A stretch of 64,000 nt of DNA from positions 59,408,039 to 59,472,038 of the forward strand of contig OY294067.1 in assembly GCA_958510875.1 (NCBI GenBank). The letters are read 5' to 3'. Shown here in pieces: positions 1-11,629 of this stretch. Both the position numbers and the translations under genes were made by a program. Position 1 is the stretch's first letter, and every line of letters starts with the position of its first letter. Under the pieces are notes generated by a model. It ran no database searches. It was not told the DNA's origin and saw only the letters and a list, made by a program, of their open reading frames with translations. Origin of the DNA: Endomychus coccineus. Lineage: Eukaryota; Arthropoda; Insecta; Coleoptera; Endomychidae.

Positions 1-680
1 TCCAGTTTTTGACCTTTTTCGACCTCAAAGTTGCAGAATTTAGAATTGTAAATATTTGGATTACTTGCACAATTTTCGATCGAAAACATGCTATTACATT
101 ATTTTTTAAAATATTTTGGTGCTTTGGAAAAGCAGTTTGAAAAAAAGCTTTTTCGTAGCTGCAAATCTAGAGACTTCGTTTTATTATAATGTTTGAAGTT
201 TCTTAAAACTTTAAATCGATTAAAATCGTGATCAAAATGACTGATTTTGATGTAAAATTCCGAAAGCATTCTGATTTTGACAATTTTTCAATCCCACATG
301 ATGACCCAGAGCCACAAAATTACTAAATTACACTAATTTATATTCTGTTTCGTTGTTTTGCCTCCTATTTTTTGCGCTTTGTTGTGGGATTGAAAAATTG
401 TCAGAATTAAATTGCTTGGGAAATTTTACATCAAAATCAGTCATTTTGATCACGATTCTAGTCGATTTAAAGTTTAAAGAAACAAACTTCAAAAATTACA
501 AAAAAACGAAGTCTAAATTTGCAGCTACGAAAAAGATTTTTTTCAAAATGCTTTTCCAAAGCACCAATATATTTAAAAAAATAATGTAATAGCACGTTTT
601 CGATCGAAAATTGTCCAAGGAATCGAAATATCCTACTTACGATTCTAAATTCTGCAACTTTGAGATCGAAAAACTCCAAA
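1..680. repeat. Large inverted-repeat (foldback/hairpin) element, left part cut by the window edge
   Basis: Bases 1-297 and 384-680 are near-complete reverse complements around an 86-base loop (298-383). The arms share, among others, the runs around CGATCGAAAA and TTGTCAAAATCAG and the ATCCCAC/GTGGGAT turn. Sequence continuing to about 800 probably belongs to the right arm, whose partner lies left of the window. No transposase is visible, so it is best read as a non-autonomous foldback element. Open frames inside it (for example 467-802 on the minus strand) are simply one hairpin arm and are not annotated as genes. Confidence 0.8.
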
Positions 681-1423
681 AAAATTACGTTTACCTGGTT
701 TTTTGGCGTGAAATTAATGATATACTGTAGTGAAAAATCTTTTGGATGACGTTCGGGAACTGTTATCGTAAAATTTCCCACTGAATCCGATTCCGAGGTC
801 ATATGTCCAAAAAAAGACTTGTCAGCGACCTAACGGCAGATTTTTGTACAGTAATATCGTTTTTTTGTCGTTTTTTTTTGTTTTTTGATTTTTCGACCTC
901 TAAAATCCATTTAGTCAGAAGAGTTCTTATTGCATTGTAAAGCTGAGGTAAAAACACGCACATTTCGCTAAAAAAAGAATTTTCTTAAGTGGTTGCTCAC
1001 ACCGACATGATGCATTATGTAAGGATTATGGAAGGAAACTGACACCATTTTCGGATTCAGTGGTCAATTTTCAATCGGAAATGTCTTCTTGGACATTTAT
1101 TTACCATAAAATGTCGATTCCTGGGGTTAAAATAGTTTTTGGCATTTTCGTTGAAAAACAACCCAAAAAATTGTAAAAAGTCATAAAAAAACTTTTTAAA
1201 GGGTATTTTAATCTCTAAATGCCGGTAAACGAGTTCATACGATGTAGAAACGGAAAAAATGAACCCGACAAGTTCCGCGGACCCCCCACCCCCCTTACCG
1301 TCTCCTTTAATTTAGAGTTGCCCTAATAGTGCTTTTTTTTCTCGCAACATCTCGTTTCCTTTGTATATTTGGAAAAAATCACAAGAATGAAAAAGTGTTT
1401 AGAACGTAAATATTCATAAGACC

Positions 1424-1636
1424 CTATGGTGAGTAATGAAAAATCGCATAAAGTGTTCCGAAAATCTTGAGAAAACTGAATAGTTTTTGTGCGCCTTCAA
1501 ACACTTGTGAACCCGAACCTTTCATGTGTACTGCAAGCACAGCGTCTAATTCAGCTGCAAAGTTTATTAAGCCTACATAAATACCTGGATTTTCCGACGT
1601 CAATGTCTCATCATGGCCTAGTAACGCCAATTCAAA
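1424..1636 (-). pseudogene. hAT-type (DUF4371 / ZMYM1-like) transposase fragment
   Basis: A short minus-strand frame reads ALLGHDET, then LTSENPGIYVGLINFAAELD, then AVLAVHMKG and SQVFEGAQKL. This resembles the GHDE-x-S-x-N-x-G-N-F...L...A..D..L..H.....F.G..K segment of the DUF4371 domain found in hAT-derived transposases and ZMYM1-like proteins in insects. Only about 55 residues of a normally much longer protein are present. No BED finger or catalytic core is seen nearby, so it is a relic. The family call rests on motif recognition by eye. Confidence 0.5.
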
Positions 1637-1651
1637 GGTTTACTCCAGACT

Positions 1652-1975
1652 TCACGTCTTCGAATTGAATTCCACGCACTGTACACTACGAAGGCAAGAC
1701 TTTACTGGAGATACGATGCTTTGTGCCCCATACCGACGGTATAACCGCGTATGGTGAAGATAACCGTAGTCAGCCGAATCATACTTGAAATAGGTACACT
1801 TCAGAACGTTCCCCTTAACATAGTTTTGAGCGTTACATTGAATCCGCCTGACGTGTGGAATAAAATAGTACACTGAATTACATGCGAATTTCTTTCTGTG
1901 TTTATCTTGGAGGTTGAATGGGCAGGTTGGTGGTGGTGGACACGTGCCCTTGTGCCCTTTAGTACCAGCCGCCAC
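1652..1975 (-). other. Unrecognised 107-residue open frame
   Basis: A minus-strand frame without an ATG at its start encodes a Cys- and Tyr-containing peptide with a Pro run (GTCPPPPTCPFN). An AG precedes the frame on the coding strand (near 1977), so it could be an exon, but the upstream stretch is not pyrimidine-rich and I recognise no domain. It lies directly upstream of the DUF4371 fragment on the same strand, so it may be decayed transposon sequence. I do not claim that it is expressed. Confidence 0.2.
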
Positions 1976-1989
1976 TGTCTATTCATTTT

Positions 1990-3590
1990 AAGTATGGTGC
2001 ATGTTAAGTCTTGAAACTAGGGGGTTCGCAGTACGGAGCGAAGCCGACGCCGCCTTCTATGGGTCTTAGCTGTTCTTGCAGGCGTTGCCCGCGGACAACG
2101 GCTAGTAAAACTATATTCGAAAGTTTACAATTGTTCTGTTTAACGGTTCAATGAAAAATTATATAATTCATAATAGTATTGTGCTAAACATAATTCATTG
2201 TTCACATATATTAGGACCTGAAAGATTCCACTGATTGACCTTGGAATAAAGGTAAACGAACCTGTATATATATGTTACCGAAGTGAAACACTAGATAAGA
2301 TAAATCCCGGATATCACAGAATCTACATATTATAAATCTCTCGCCAACATACTTCTTGAACTCTATTCAGTGGAATGCTAATTCGAATAATTTGCTAATG
2401 AACAAGGAATCTGTAATGAAACAAATTACCCACTTTTATTAACTGCTATCTGAAGTAAAGTCGATATAAAAGTAGGTAGAGGTTGGAACGTTGAATATAA
2501 AACAGCAACGTAGCAGTGATTATATTATTAATATTCAACTTTGCCGACACAACTGATTTTTATTAGCCAATAATTTATTCTTTGCGCACTCGAGTCTATG
2601 CGACCCACATGCCAACGAGTTTACCAATCTGTTTCACCTCGGTTGAAACATATTCGTCTTATCACAGTAGGCATAGGCGGTGGTTTTGGTTGCCGCACTT
2701 ACACGAGTGTATTGTTGCCAAAGATTAACACACATAATTTATTCCTTGCTACAAAACGGAATTATCTCATTAAAGGGAAGCATTATAGGTTTTTCATATT
2801 GACCTCGATAGGGAAATTTCACATTGCATTAACGATGGAACAACTGTAGATTTCCTATCGATATTAAATGAACGATGTTGTCAGAAAATAAAAATATAAC
2901 TACAAAATCACATTTGATTGATTCAACGTTGCTGAACTGAATCTTGTTCCAAGGGGCACATAATGGCACAATGGACCTAGAATGCGTATATACAACAGAA
3001 AACAATTGGTCAAAAGAAAAAAATCTTCTTTTTAATACGTAATCTATTCATCGAGGATTATAAAGGGGCAATTGAATAGTGCCAATTTTTGTTTGTAAAT
3101 CAGACCTATTTTAAGGCCATTATAGACAAATTTCATGATTATCTTACCAGTTTGTGGTCTGCCAATATTATTATAAGTACCTCCTTATTTATTTTTTTAG
3201 TCTAATTAATTATTTATTTAATTGTTATAAAATTTTTCCAGAAGCAATTACGATTTTTTCCAAGTTTGTTTATTTAACAATTTATAAACAAATTAAATAT
3301 ACATTTGAATGATTAAATAATCAATAGCTACATTTTCAATTGTTTTACCCATATACAACACGGATGGAAAGGGCTGTGGAAGTATGATATCAAAAATATG
3401 TTTTTTTTCGGTCTTCTATGTATAATTTTTTTGAATTGTTATAACTTTATACCATCATTGTAGAATCCCCTCTCAAAACTAGATTCAAGAAAATGCATTT
3501 ATAATTTTTTCAATTTATATATTCAATAATTTATGAATAAATTGAATACATACATAAACTGAACAAATCACGTGAAAAATGAAAAAAATT
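1990..3590. other. No gene recognised
   Basis: AT-rich non-coding sequence apart from a short GC-rich patch near 2030-2100. I see no domain, tRNA or clear terminal repeat. An 83-codon open frame at 2598-2849 has no recognisable content. Confidence 0.6.
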
Positions 3591-3599
3591 GCGTGAAAT

Positions 3600-3760
3600 T
3601 CACCAAATTTCTACGATTTTCCGTCCATTGAATACATTTTCCGGGAAAATGACCTCGGATTCGAGATCAGCGACCCAAAAAATCTGCTAGATCCCATTTT
3701 GGAGGCTTAATTTTCATTTTTTGCCAAATTAAAAATTATCTTAAAAAGGGTTGCGTTTTC
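3600..3760. repeat. Dispersed repeat, copy 1 (partner at 5560-5660)
   Basis: The stretch with GCGACCCAAAAAA, TGGAGGCTTAATTTT and ATTATCTTAAAAAG recurs at about 5560-5660 in the same orientation with scattered differences. No coding content or termini were found, so the element type is unknown. Confidence 0.55.
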
Positions 3761-3924
3761 CTGATTCATTTATTATAAATGCATTAGGTCGGAAAACTGT
3801 AACCAGCGTTCAACGCCTCTTGCATATGACCAATTTTATGTCGAATATGCTATTTTCCTAAAATTCTCTAACGTAATGTGCTAGTTGTAATTTCTGGTAG
3901 TAATAAAGATTCTCGACCCAGGTT

Positions 3925-4215
3925 GAATTATATATAAATTCTCGGGAAATAGGTCACATTAACACTTATGCTTTATATTTTAGTCTTTACGTACGTTTCG
4001 GTCTCACGACCATCATCAGAAGACTTATTACTTCAATAACCTGATTACTTTGAACTAATTGTACTAACACAGCGTCCTTACGGCACCAATTTCGTTTAAA
4101 TGCCAACTTCGCCGAAACGAACAGAAACATGAAATCGGAATTATAACACAGCAATGTTATAGTATAATATCAAAAATCCACTATTTAGCAGAACTATCAA
4201 CAAATACGTATGTTG
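3925..4215 (-). mobile_element. Penelope-like element terminus (copy A)
   Basis: On the minus strand this is the same terminal sequence as at 8440-8805, 52086-52412 and 52895-53300: an AATTCTCGG..., TATGCTT... end preceded by the hammerhead-like core and by AAAGTG/CGTTTCGGCGA-type sequence. No coding part of a Penelope-like element (PLE) remains next to it. It is a solitary terminal repeat (pLTR-like) fragment. Assignment to PLE comes from copies B and D, where the same tail follows GIY-YIG-type coding sequence. Confidence 0.65.
3982..4025 (-). ncRNA. Hammerhead ribozyme-like motif (copy A)
   Basis: On the minus strand: stem I strand AGTCTT, core CTGATGA, one extra T, stem II GGTC-gtga-GACC, GAAA, the self-complementary ACGTACGT stem III, A at the cleavage position, and the returning stem I strand AAGACT. 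All six stem I pairs form. The outer pair is A-T here but C-G in copies C and E, a compensatory change. The extra base between core and stem II departs from the textbook type and may weaken activity. Short stem III hammerheads are known from Penelope-like retroelements. Confidence 0.6.
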
Positions 4216-6385
4216 AATTTATATATAATTTCTGGTACTTTTGACGTGACAACGTCTTATAATTCGATGGAGCCGGCTGCACGCACGAAAAAACATTACT
4301 CATGCGGCGTTACCTCGTTCTACGGCGTTCCATTTAAGGTTTGAAGTGCAAGCGAGCTCTCCTACTTGAGTGAGCGATGCGTCCGCGTGGACAGCTGCTA
4401 TACAATAATACATTTACATGTTTTCGTCAAGTATGAATAGTGAAGTGAAAAGTGAATGTGGTGTCAATTGTTTATAGCAACGATAATTGCGGCGATAAAG
4501 ATAATGATTCTTTCGATATTAAATATATGTTCAGTGATATATTGTCGAATATTCGTGCTTTCATCATTAAAATAAATAGCATCGGTCCGCTACTGCAGCG
4601 ATTGTAGGTTATGCTATAATTGACAAAACTATAACAATAAGTTAACAGAACTATTTCACGATGAGTAAAAAATCAATTGCTTCACTATTCGATCGAAATA
4701 ATTATCGAGCGTAGTTATGATTTCAAAAAATTAAAACATAAATGTTAAATCTTCCACATATCATAACAACGTGTCTGAAATGACAGGTTGGACCAGCCAG
4801 CCGTCAAAGGGAACAATTTTCTCCTATATCAAACACATTGAGGCGGGCTTTTTAAAAGCTAGAGTTACAAACATTTTAATGATGTTTCCAAATTTTAAAT
4901 TTTAAATTTAAGATTTATGAACAATAATTTAATCACAGTTTATTCTTATAATAAATTATTCAAAATTATTACTTTTTTACAACAAATTACAATTAAATTT
5001 GCAAAAATAATTAAGTAACTAATTGAACAACAACTTCTATTCAGTTTACTTGCTGAAAGAAATAATGTCAATACAAAATTTATTATTATAAAATAATCAT
5101 CATCAGTATTTTCTTATGACGTTGTCACGTTCAACTATCGTCAGTAAACCGACTTAACAGACAACCGACTTTTTGGTTTTAGGTAAATTGCGGACTCTCT
5201 GCTAGCGTAGTATCCCCTAAGCAAACGAAGGTATTTGACTGCCAATTAAGATGCAAATTAGTAAAAATAAGTCACACTTCCTAATAATATCTACATTTTG
5301 AATGCTGCTAAAATGTGAAATTTGGTCAATGAAATTTTTGAGTCTATCTTATTTAACTTACTCAACTTGCGTACAAACCGCGTATAGAAACAGCCGATAA
5401 CCCAAAAACGGGAAACAGAAAATTTATACCTGGAGTTGAATTTCCAAGTCGCGTAACATATAAAAACTAAATAAACTATAAAATAACAGGATGTTATTCA
5501 TAAAGTAACGCCTTATACCTGTATATCGAATATATACATACATTTTTATGTGTAAATTCGTGATCCGCGACCCAAAAAACCTTCTAGAACCAATTCTGGA
5601 GGCTTAATTTTTATTTTTTGATACATTAAACATTATCTTAAAAAGAGGGGTTGAGAATGGGGCTAATTTTGAGTATAGGGGTGAATTGGGGACCATTGGT
5701 ATTTAGCTCAGTAGTCATGAATGACCTCCATGGTCCATAGAACACGACCGTCTACAAAATTTTTAGATAGTTGTCCTATTGACTGGACTAATATTGTTTT
5801 ATTAATAGCGTGGTGTAGGGTGTCGAGAATTCGATAGAGAAAAGTACAGAGGGGAAGATTATGGTGGAGGTACCGTACGAAAAGGGGTCTAGACTTGACG
5901 AAAACTCTAACAATCAGACAAATTCATGTCGTTTGGCCGGAGTGGGCGACTGAAAATTAGGGAAAAATCGAAAAATTTCTATGGCCGATGTCTGCGAGGT
6001 TGTTTTTAACATTTTAATTACGACGTCACTAGTATATTTGAGATTACATATTTCTATACCTTTGCCAATGACTGAATATAATTATTTTGTGAATGTACTT
6101 TGATATCGTTTATATTCTTGACAATTGCGAATGTCAAGAGTTGTTATTTCTAAAACTTATATTTGGGAAACTTGCTCAGTTGCTCTCCTTTTGCTTCCGA
6201 GAATTTTAATATCAGTGTGGTAACGTTAGAGATAATGTCAGCCGTTCAATTGTATCGTTGTCGCCAACTGGAAGACGGCAAAGCTTCCTGCTAGACACCC
6301 ATTATGTAAGATTTGATTGATGAAACAAGCCTCAAGATAGAAGGCAGTCCACAATACCTGTAATAGAAGATGTACGTCCCTTCCC
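4216..6385. other. No gene recognised
   Basis: AT-rich sequence without recognisable coding regions. It contains the second copy of a dispersed repeat (about 5560-5660). Nothing else could be assigned. Confidence 0.6.
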
Positions 6386-6388
6386 TTG

Positions 6389-6416
6389 AAGCATTGATTA
6401 ACATTAATCAATGCTT
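6389..6416. repeat. Short perfect hairpin
   Basis: Thirteen-base arms AAGCATTGATTAA and TTAATCAATGCTT are separated by CA. It lies just upstream of the broken PLE coding remnant. No function can be inferred. Confidence 0.7.
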
Positions 6417-6469
6417 GAAGTTACGTTGTACGTTACTTAAATAGAGAAAATGAAACAACTGAATTAAAT

Positions 6470-8320
6470 TATGATGTATTTAATAACTTATGGCTCCCCA
6501 AAAACATTTTTCAATTTCATCATTAAAGAAAGAATAAATAAAATTTATAATGGAACGTCATATTAGTCTAGGAGCCAGAGCGATATTGATGGTCTGAACA
6601 GTAACCCGATGGCACTATAGTTTATCGTTAGAGGACGGTTCAATGACCAATTCATCTCACAGACCGAATTTTCCGCGGCTGGTAGATCTCGAGATACAGC
6701 ATTCTCATTTTTTCTTTTTTTTGACTGGAGGTTAACCCTTTCCAAGTTGCGGTTACTTGAGAAGCATGCCATTATTATACACTTCCACCATGTACCATCA
6801 TTTTTTATCGTGTCCGTTTATCAGGCCGACCAGTTAAAATTGAACCGAAAATGGACTGCAAGTCCCCAAACCTGGTGGAAAATGTTCATTGGTATTGGCA
6901 ATTGTTAACATACCCTATGCTATCAAAAGTTATCGGTCCATTTCCGAGTAATTGGCCATTATTTGGATCAAAAATGTTTCTTTTTTCATTTTGTGAATAA
7001 AATTTGCGGGTTACAAGGTAACATGATGGCACCATGTTAAATAACTTTATTGGAGGTCAAATAAAGATTTAAAATTATTGTTACACTCCTTGCCCATTTC
7101 AACCCCCCAAAACCCTCTAAAACCACCGCCCCAAAAATATGAATTATATGATAATATGACCAATTTTATGATAAATTAGTCAATTATTGAGACTCTGGCT
7201 GGGTTTAAAATCGAAACGGCTCTTTTTTATATATTTTTTTATTCTGCCAGATGATTTTAGGGAGTTTTGAGGGGGTTGAAATAGGCAAGGAGTGATGGCA
7301 ATAATTTTAAATCTTTATTTGACCTCCAATAAAGTTATTTAACATGGTGCCATCATGTTACCTTGTAACCCGCAAGTTTTATCCACAAAATGAAAAAAAG
7401 AAACATTTTTGGTCCAAATAATGGCCAATTACTCTGAAATGGACCGATAACTTTTGATGGCAAAGGGTATGTTAACAATTGTCACCACCAGTGAACATTT
7501 TCCACCAGGTTTGGGGGGTTAACTTGCAGTCCATTTTTGGTTCAATTTTAACTGGTCGGCCTGATAAACGGACACGATAAAAAATGATGGCACATGGTGG
7601 AAGTGTATAAGAATGTCATGCTTTTCAAGTAACCGCAACTTGGAAAGGGTTAACCTCCAGTCAAAAAAAAAAAAAATGCGGATGCTGTATCTCGAGATCT
7701 AGCAGCCGGGGAAAATTCTATCTGTGAGATGAATTGTTAATTGAACCGTCTTCTAACGATAAACCATAGTGCCATCGGGTTAATGTTCAGACCATAAATA
7801 TCGCTCTGGCTCCTAGACTATATATAAATAACATAAACGGTAATACAGATAATTTTATAACATTACTATACATTCCGGAGACCTCAGAGAAAATTAAGAA
7901 ATGTTTAAAAAAGTTTGACATAAATGTTGCGCATAAACCTACTAACTGTGGTGGGAAATATTTTTCAAATCTAAAACCTTTAATACCTAAAGATAAACAA
8001 ATTCACACAATATACAAATTAAATTATTTAGATTGCGATGGGACTTATACAGGAATCTGTAACAATATTTACAAAAACGAATGTATGGCCATTAGTATAA
8101 TACAAGAAACAAAAACTTAGAAAATTCCACCGCCCTTGCTAAACACTGCTACAAAATTAACATTTTTGTAATCGAATTGATGATTTAACTAAGGAAACCA
8201 ATTATTATAAAAGATCTATTCTGGAGATGATTCACATAAATGGTTACTCCAAGTCTGTAAATCATAGCACAGATATTCGGTCATTAAGTCAGATTTATAC
8301 TAATTTAATTAATTAAAACC
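6470..8320 (+). pseudogene. Penelope-like element coding remnant (copy B), split by a foldback element
   Basis: Left part (about 6490-6563) reads PKTFFNFIIKERINKIYNGT. After the foldback insertion (6566-7818) the reading resumes with INNINGNTDNFITLLYIPET, then SEKIKKCLKKFDINVAHKPT, the CxxC-like LDCDGTY region of a GIY-YIG nuclease, and later frame-shifted remnants. This is the linker plus C-terminal GIY-YIG endonuclease region typical of PLEs; the reverse transcriptase core is absent. Stops and frameshifts (for example the stop after QETKT near 8120) make it non-functional. A near-identical but separately decayed copy lies at 51620-52010. Confidence 0.72.
6566..7818. mobile_element. Foldback / long-TIR MITE, copy 1, inserted in a PLE
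   Basis: The ends are GTCTAGGAGCCAGAGCGATA and its reverse complement, flanked by TA on both sides (6564-6565 and 7819-7820), which fits a Tc1/mariner-type TA duplication. The two arms, each close to 590 bases, are inverted copies meeting at about 7150-7230. No transposase is encoded. Removing the element restores a continuous Penelope-like reading, which shows that it inserted after the PLE. A shorter relative is at 15543-16189. Confidence 0.85.
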
Positions 8321-8805
8321 CTTCTGAATTCCTACATATGTGTCTTTATAATGTCAAAAGTATATTTTAGGTAGAATAGCTCAAATAGCTCTAATAAGGT
8401 CTGACAACCTTTTTCTATTACCTCATAAATCTTTAACATCCTGTTCGAATAGAAACTTGAGCGTTATTTTTTGGTTTCAGTCATATACAGACTCTGTTGA
8501 CATGAGTTCGTATACTATAAGAAAATTGAACAGTGAATTCTTGATACATATACATATACTTCAAACATTAATGTGTTATAGTTTCGATTATTTGTTTTTT
8601 GGTCGTTTCGGCGGTGTGGCCATTTTTAATTGAAATTGGTGCGATAAGGACGATTTGTGCTGATACAATTAGTTTCAAGAAATTCCGTTTTAAACATAAT
8701 TCGTTTTCTGATGATGGTCGTAATACCGAAACGTACGTAAAGACGAAAATAATAAGCATATGTGTTAGTGTGACCTATTTACCGAGAATTTATATAAAAA
8801 GTATT
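8321..8805 (+). mobile_element. Penelope-like element terminus (copy B tail)
   Basis: Non-coding 3' tail following the PLE coding remnant, ending ...CGAGAATTTATAT. It matches the tails at 52086-52412 and 52895-53300 and, inverted, those at 3925-4215 and 51416-51633. It carries a hammerhead-like motif at 8702-8745. Confidence 0.7.
8702..8745 (+). ncRNA. Hammerhead ribozyme-like motif (copy B)
   Basis: CGTTTT / CTGATGA / T / GGTC-gtaa-TACC / GAAA / CGTACGT / A / AAGACG. The catalytic core is intact. Stem I keeps six pairs with one G-T wobble. Stem II has lost one pair (C opposite T). Compared with copies A and E it looks slightly decayed. Confidence 0.5.
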
Positions 8806-9400
8806 TAATTTTGATAATAGCAATAATAAAATTTTACAAAATCTCAAACGTTCAAAAACAGAAAAAAGTTGGAATTCAACTCCTCACGCAATGAATATAT
8901 TATGTATTGAAAGTTTATCCCAGCAACAGCAAATGGAAAACACATTGTGGTAAAGCGCGTTGTGTGTTCCCGTTGTGGTCTGATTATGAAGCTGAAACAA
9001 CGGAAGCATTGCGTATCTTCAGAATATAAACTTTTCAATAATGATCAGATTCAACGAATAAATTCATGTTTGTAATTTTGTATGACAGCTATATTAGATT
9101 TAACTTGATGTTTCAAAATAATATTTACATTCTGGTCTTAACTTACGATCTCGCCATCATCACTAGAAACAATTCTAACAACTGCAGATTTAAGAGTTTC
9201 AATCGTTTCTTATATCGAATCAATTGGTTCCAGTTCTTACAGAAAACTTGACTTTACAAACTGCCAAGTGAGTAAGGCAAACCAAGTTGGAACCTTAGGT
9301 AGATGGCAGTAAGTTACTAGACATACTGACCTCCTGTTGAAGGCAACATGATTGTAGGAACGCGTATTTTATTTGAAACGTAGGTACAATCTGGGGATAG
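8806..9400. other. No gene recognised
   Basis: AT-rich sequence between the PLE tail and a SINE-like segment. No recognisable domain or repeat. Confidence 0.55.
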
Positions 9401-9404
9401 TCAG

Positions 9405-9475
9405 CTGGTGGCCTAGCGTATCTTTGGTATGCGCCTACTTCAAATGAGAGGGTCCATGCTCAAATCTCTTTTCGA
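9405..9475 (+). repeat. tRNA-derived SINE head (probable)
   Basis: GTGGCCTAGCGTATC resembles a pol III A box. About 45 bases further, CCATGCTCAAATCTC resembles a degenerate B box (GGTTCAAATCC). Spacing fits a tRNA-related promoter, but tRNA stems do not close, so this is a SINE or tRNA relic. Its 3' limit may extend to about 9740. Confidence 0.4.
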
Positions 9476-9899
9476 TTCACTTCCGAGCAGTTTTTTTTTC
9501 TTCGCCACATATATCCTGTGCGGTTCCGCATACTCAGTCAGGCGAATGCTGAGTCAAAAATTTCTCTCAGTGTACCCACCTCATCTTTACATAAATACCC
9601 TTCTCGGATAGAGAGTCCAAGGCGACTGTCTGCTGCCTCCTTGTGGGAGTGATTTTCGAATCATCCTTTAAGTTACCTTTGACGATAAGCTCCTGGAAAA
9701 TGTTCCTTAATAGTCGCCTATTGAGGAGTATTTAATTCATTATTAGTATTATCGTAATATAATAATTATTATAATCTGGGCTGTGGATTTGGAATATATT
9801 TGAACCATATTGAAGTAGAGCCTATATTACATATTCATTAAATACCTTATGGGCTACTTTAACATTTTGACGCTCCAAATTTGTTACGATAGAGTATTC

Positions 9900-10140
9900 T
9901 CAAATTTTAAAAATATCCGCTTCTTCCTACCAGACTTCATTTTTTTATCGAACAGCGAAGTTGTGGAACTCTTTACCTAGTGAGGTCTTTCCCTATGCCT
10001 GTAACCTCCAAACCTTCAAGTAAAATACGAATGCCTGTTTCCTCTCCCTACATTCCACTGCTGTATCACACGACGATCTTCGAACATTATTGGTTTCCCT
10101 CTCGTGTAGTCAAAGTATTAAAAAAAAAATTCTTATATAC
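9900..10140 (+). pseudogene. CR1/L2-like LINE, 3' end of ORF2
   Basis: A C-terminal motif of CR1/Jockey-group reverse transcriptase proteins is readable: RTAKLWNSLPSEVFPYACNL followed by QTFK. It aligns base for base with the inverted copy at 24177-24400. The 5' part of the element is missing, as is usual for target-primed insertions. A short A run and TATACCTGAGGATG follow. It encodes no active enzyme. Confidence 0.7.
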
Positions 10141-10144
10141 CTGA

Positions 10145-11625
10145 GGATGAAATGCAATTATTATAGAACCGAAACTGGCTGTACAAAAATTAATTTTTAA
10201 TGAATTGTGAGTTCAAACCATATTTATTAACCTCTATTAATCAAAATTGTTCATGATTTTACTGCTGAGTGCATTATAATACAGTATGTTTGTTTCCAAT
10301 TGGTTCCAATTCCAAAATAATTAACAAAATTTACACTTTCTACGACGGTACGAGAATCTTGTTCTGTTATAGTTGTTACCATGAAATCTTTCACAAGGAC
10401 AACCGATATCCATTGTTTTCGTAGTTCATTATCTTTAGGAAAAGCTTAACTTTTGGCCCATTGTTGTAATTCCCGTTGCAGCCAGGAGCACCACATTTAT
10501 TCCGCGTAAGTAATCAAGTAACAAACGCCCCTAAGCTGTACGTACGACACAAAATGCGGTAACAACCAACATAAACATTTATCTAGGAAGCCATTTTTCA
10601 ACGTACTTTATTTAGTCAACACTCTTATACACGCTTATTTACAGGTAAAAATACGTTCCATTACACGAGAACATCTTAGGAACAGGTGCGAGATATAATT
10701 TTCCACAAGAAAATACTGACTTTTGTAGTCCGCGTTCCTTTTACTGTGGAGGATATTGAATCGATCCTATGAATCTACTAAATCGTTCAATGCATTTCCT
10801 CCACTTAAGCTAGAATAGCCAACCAGTTGCGTGATACTCCCAACGCAAACAAACAAAAAACGGTGTTTGCTAAAATAATGCGGTCTCGTCCCTTTGAGAT
10901 AGATTTTTTGTCATGAGTTACGCCAACACAAACATTTTCATGATCTCATCGACGATTCTCGTAGTTCTCGTTCCAGACAAACAAATGCTTCATCATATTC
11001 GCCTCTATTTAGATCTGTTATGAGAATTATCAATAGAATGGTCGATGTATATTTCTTTTTAATCCTGAGAGAGAACCTTGTTACGTTGAGCTAAATTACA
11101 ACTATATAAAACTACTCTTAAGCATTCTTATTTTACACCTTTATTTTAACAAATATGCTTCTTTCTAGTAAACCTAAAATAACAAAGTGATTAAAATTGT
11201 TACACTTTATTTCGAAGACATATTGGTTTTATAAATCTGATTCCAACAAGCACCCGTATTAGATCGAAGCGAAACATGTCAGTTTCAAAGAGACGTGAAA
11301 TGCCGTTGAAGTGAAATTGAGATCTTTCTGACGAAGTAATATAATGGTTCCATTATGTTATAGCGCGAATGCCGCTTTACTAGGTCATTTTAAATCTGAT
11401 CGTTTGCAGCTTCCACTTTATATATTTATACTTTTTGCACTCAAAAGATCATGGAACCAGTTTCTATGAATCAGCAAGATGTTTACTTGTTGAGTCGTTG
11501 TGTATTTGACTTAAACTTTACACACTTTTATTTACCGAATTACTTTTCACTTTTGTGAAGTGTCTACCTTAAATTCGAAATATTATATAATTCCAACATT
11601 AATATCAAACAATGAATCGAACGGT
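10145..11625. other. No gene recognised
   Basis: AT-rich unannotated sequence; no domain, tRNA or clear repeat detected by eye. Confidence 0.55.
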
Positions 11626-11629
11626 GGCG

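Noticed and set aside
467..802. 111-codon minus-strand frame
   Set aside because: It lies on one arm of a large hairpin element; no domain is recognised and the opposite arm is open only partly.
6563..6772. Minus-strand frame, repeated at 15414-15632
   Set aside because: Its recurrence is explained by the shared foldback element terminus, not by a conserved gene.
10141..10185. CTGAGGATGA...CCGAAAC string at the CR1-like LINE tail, resembling a hammerhead core
   Set aside because: No stem II or stem I can be drawn, so it is only a core-like coincidence.
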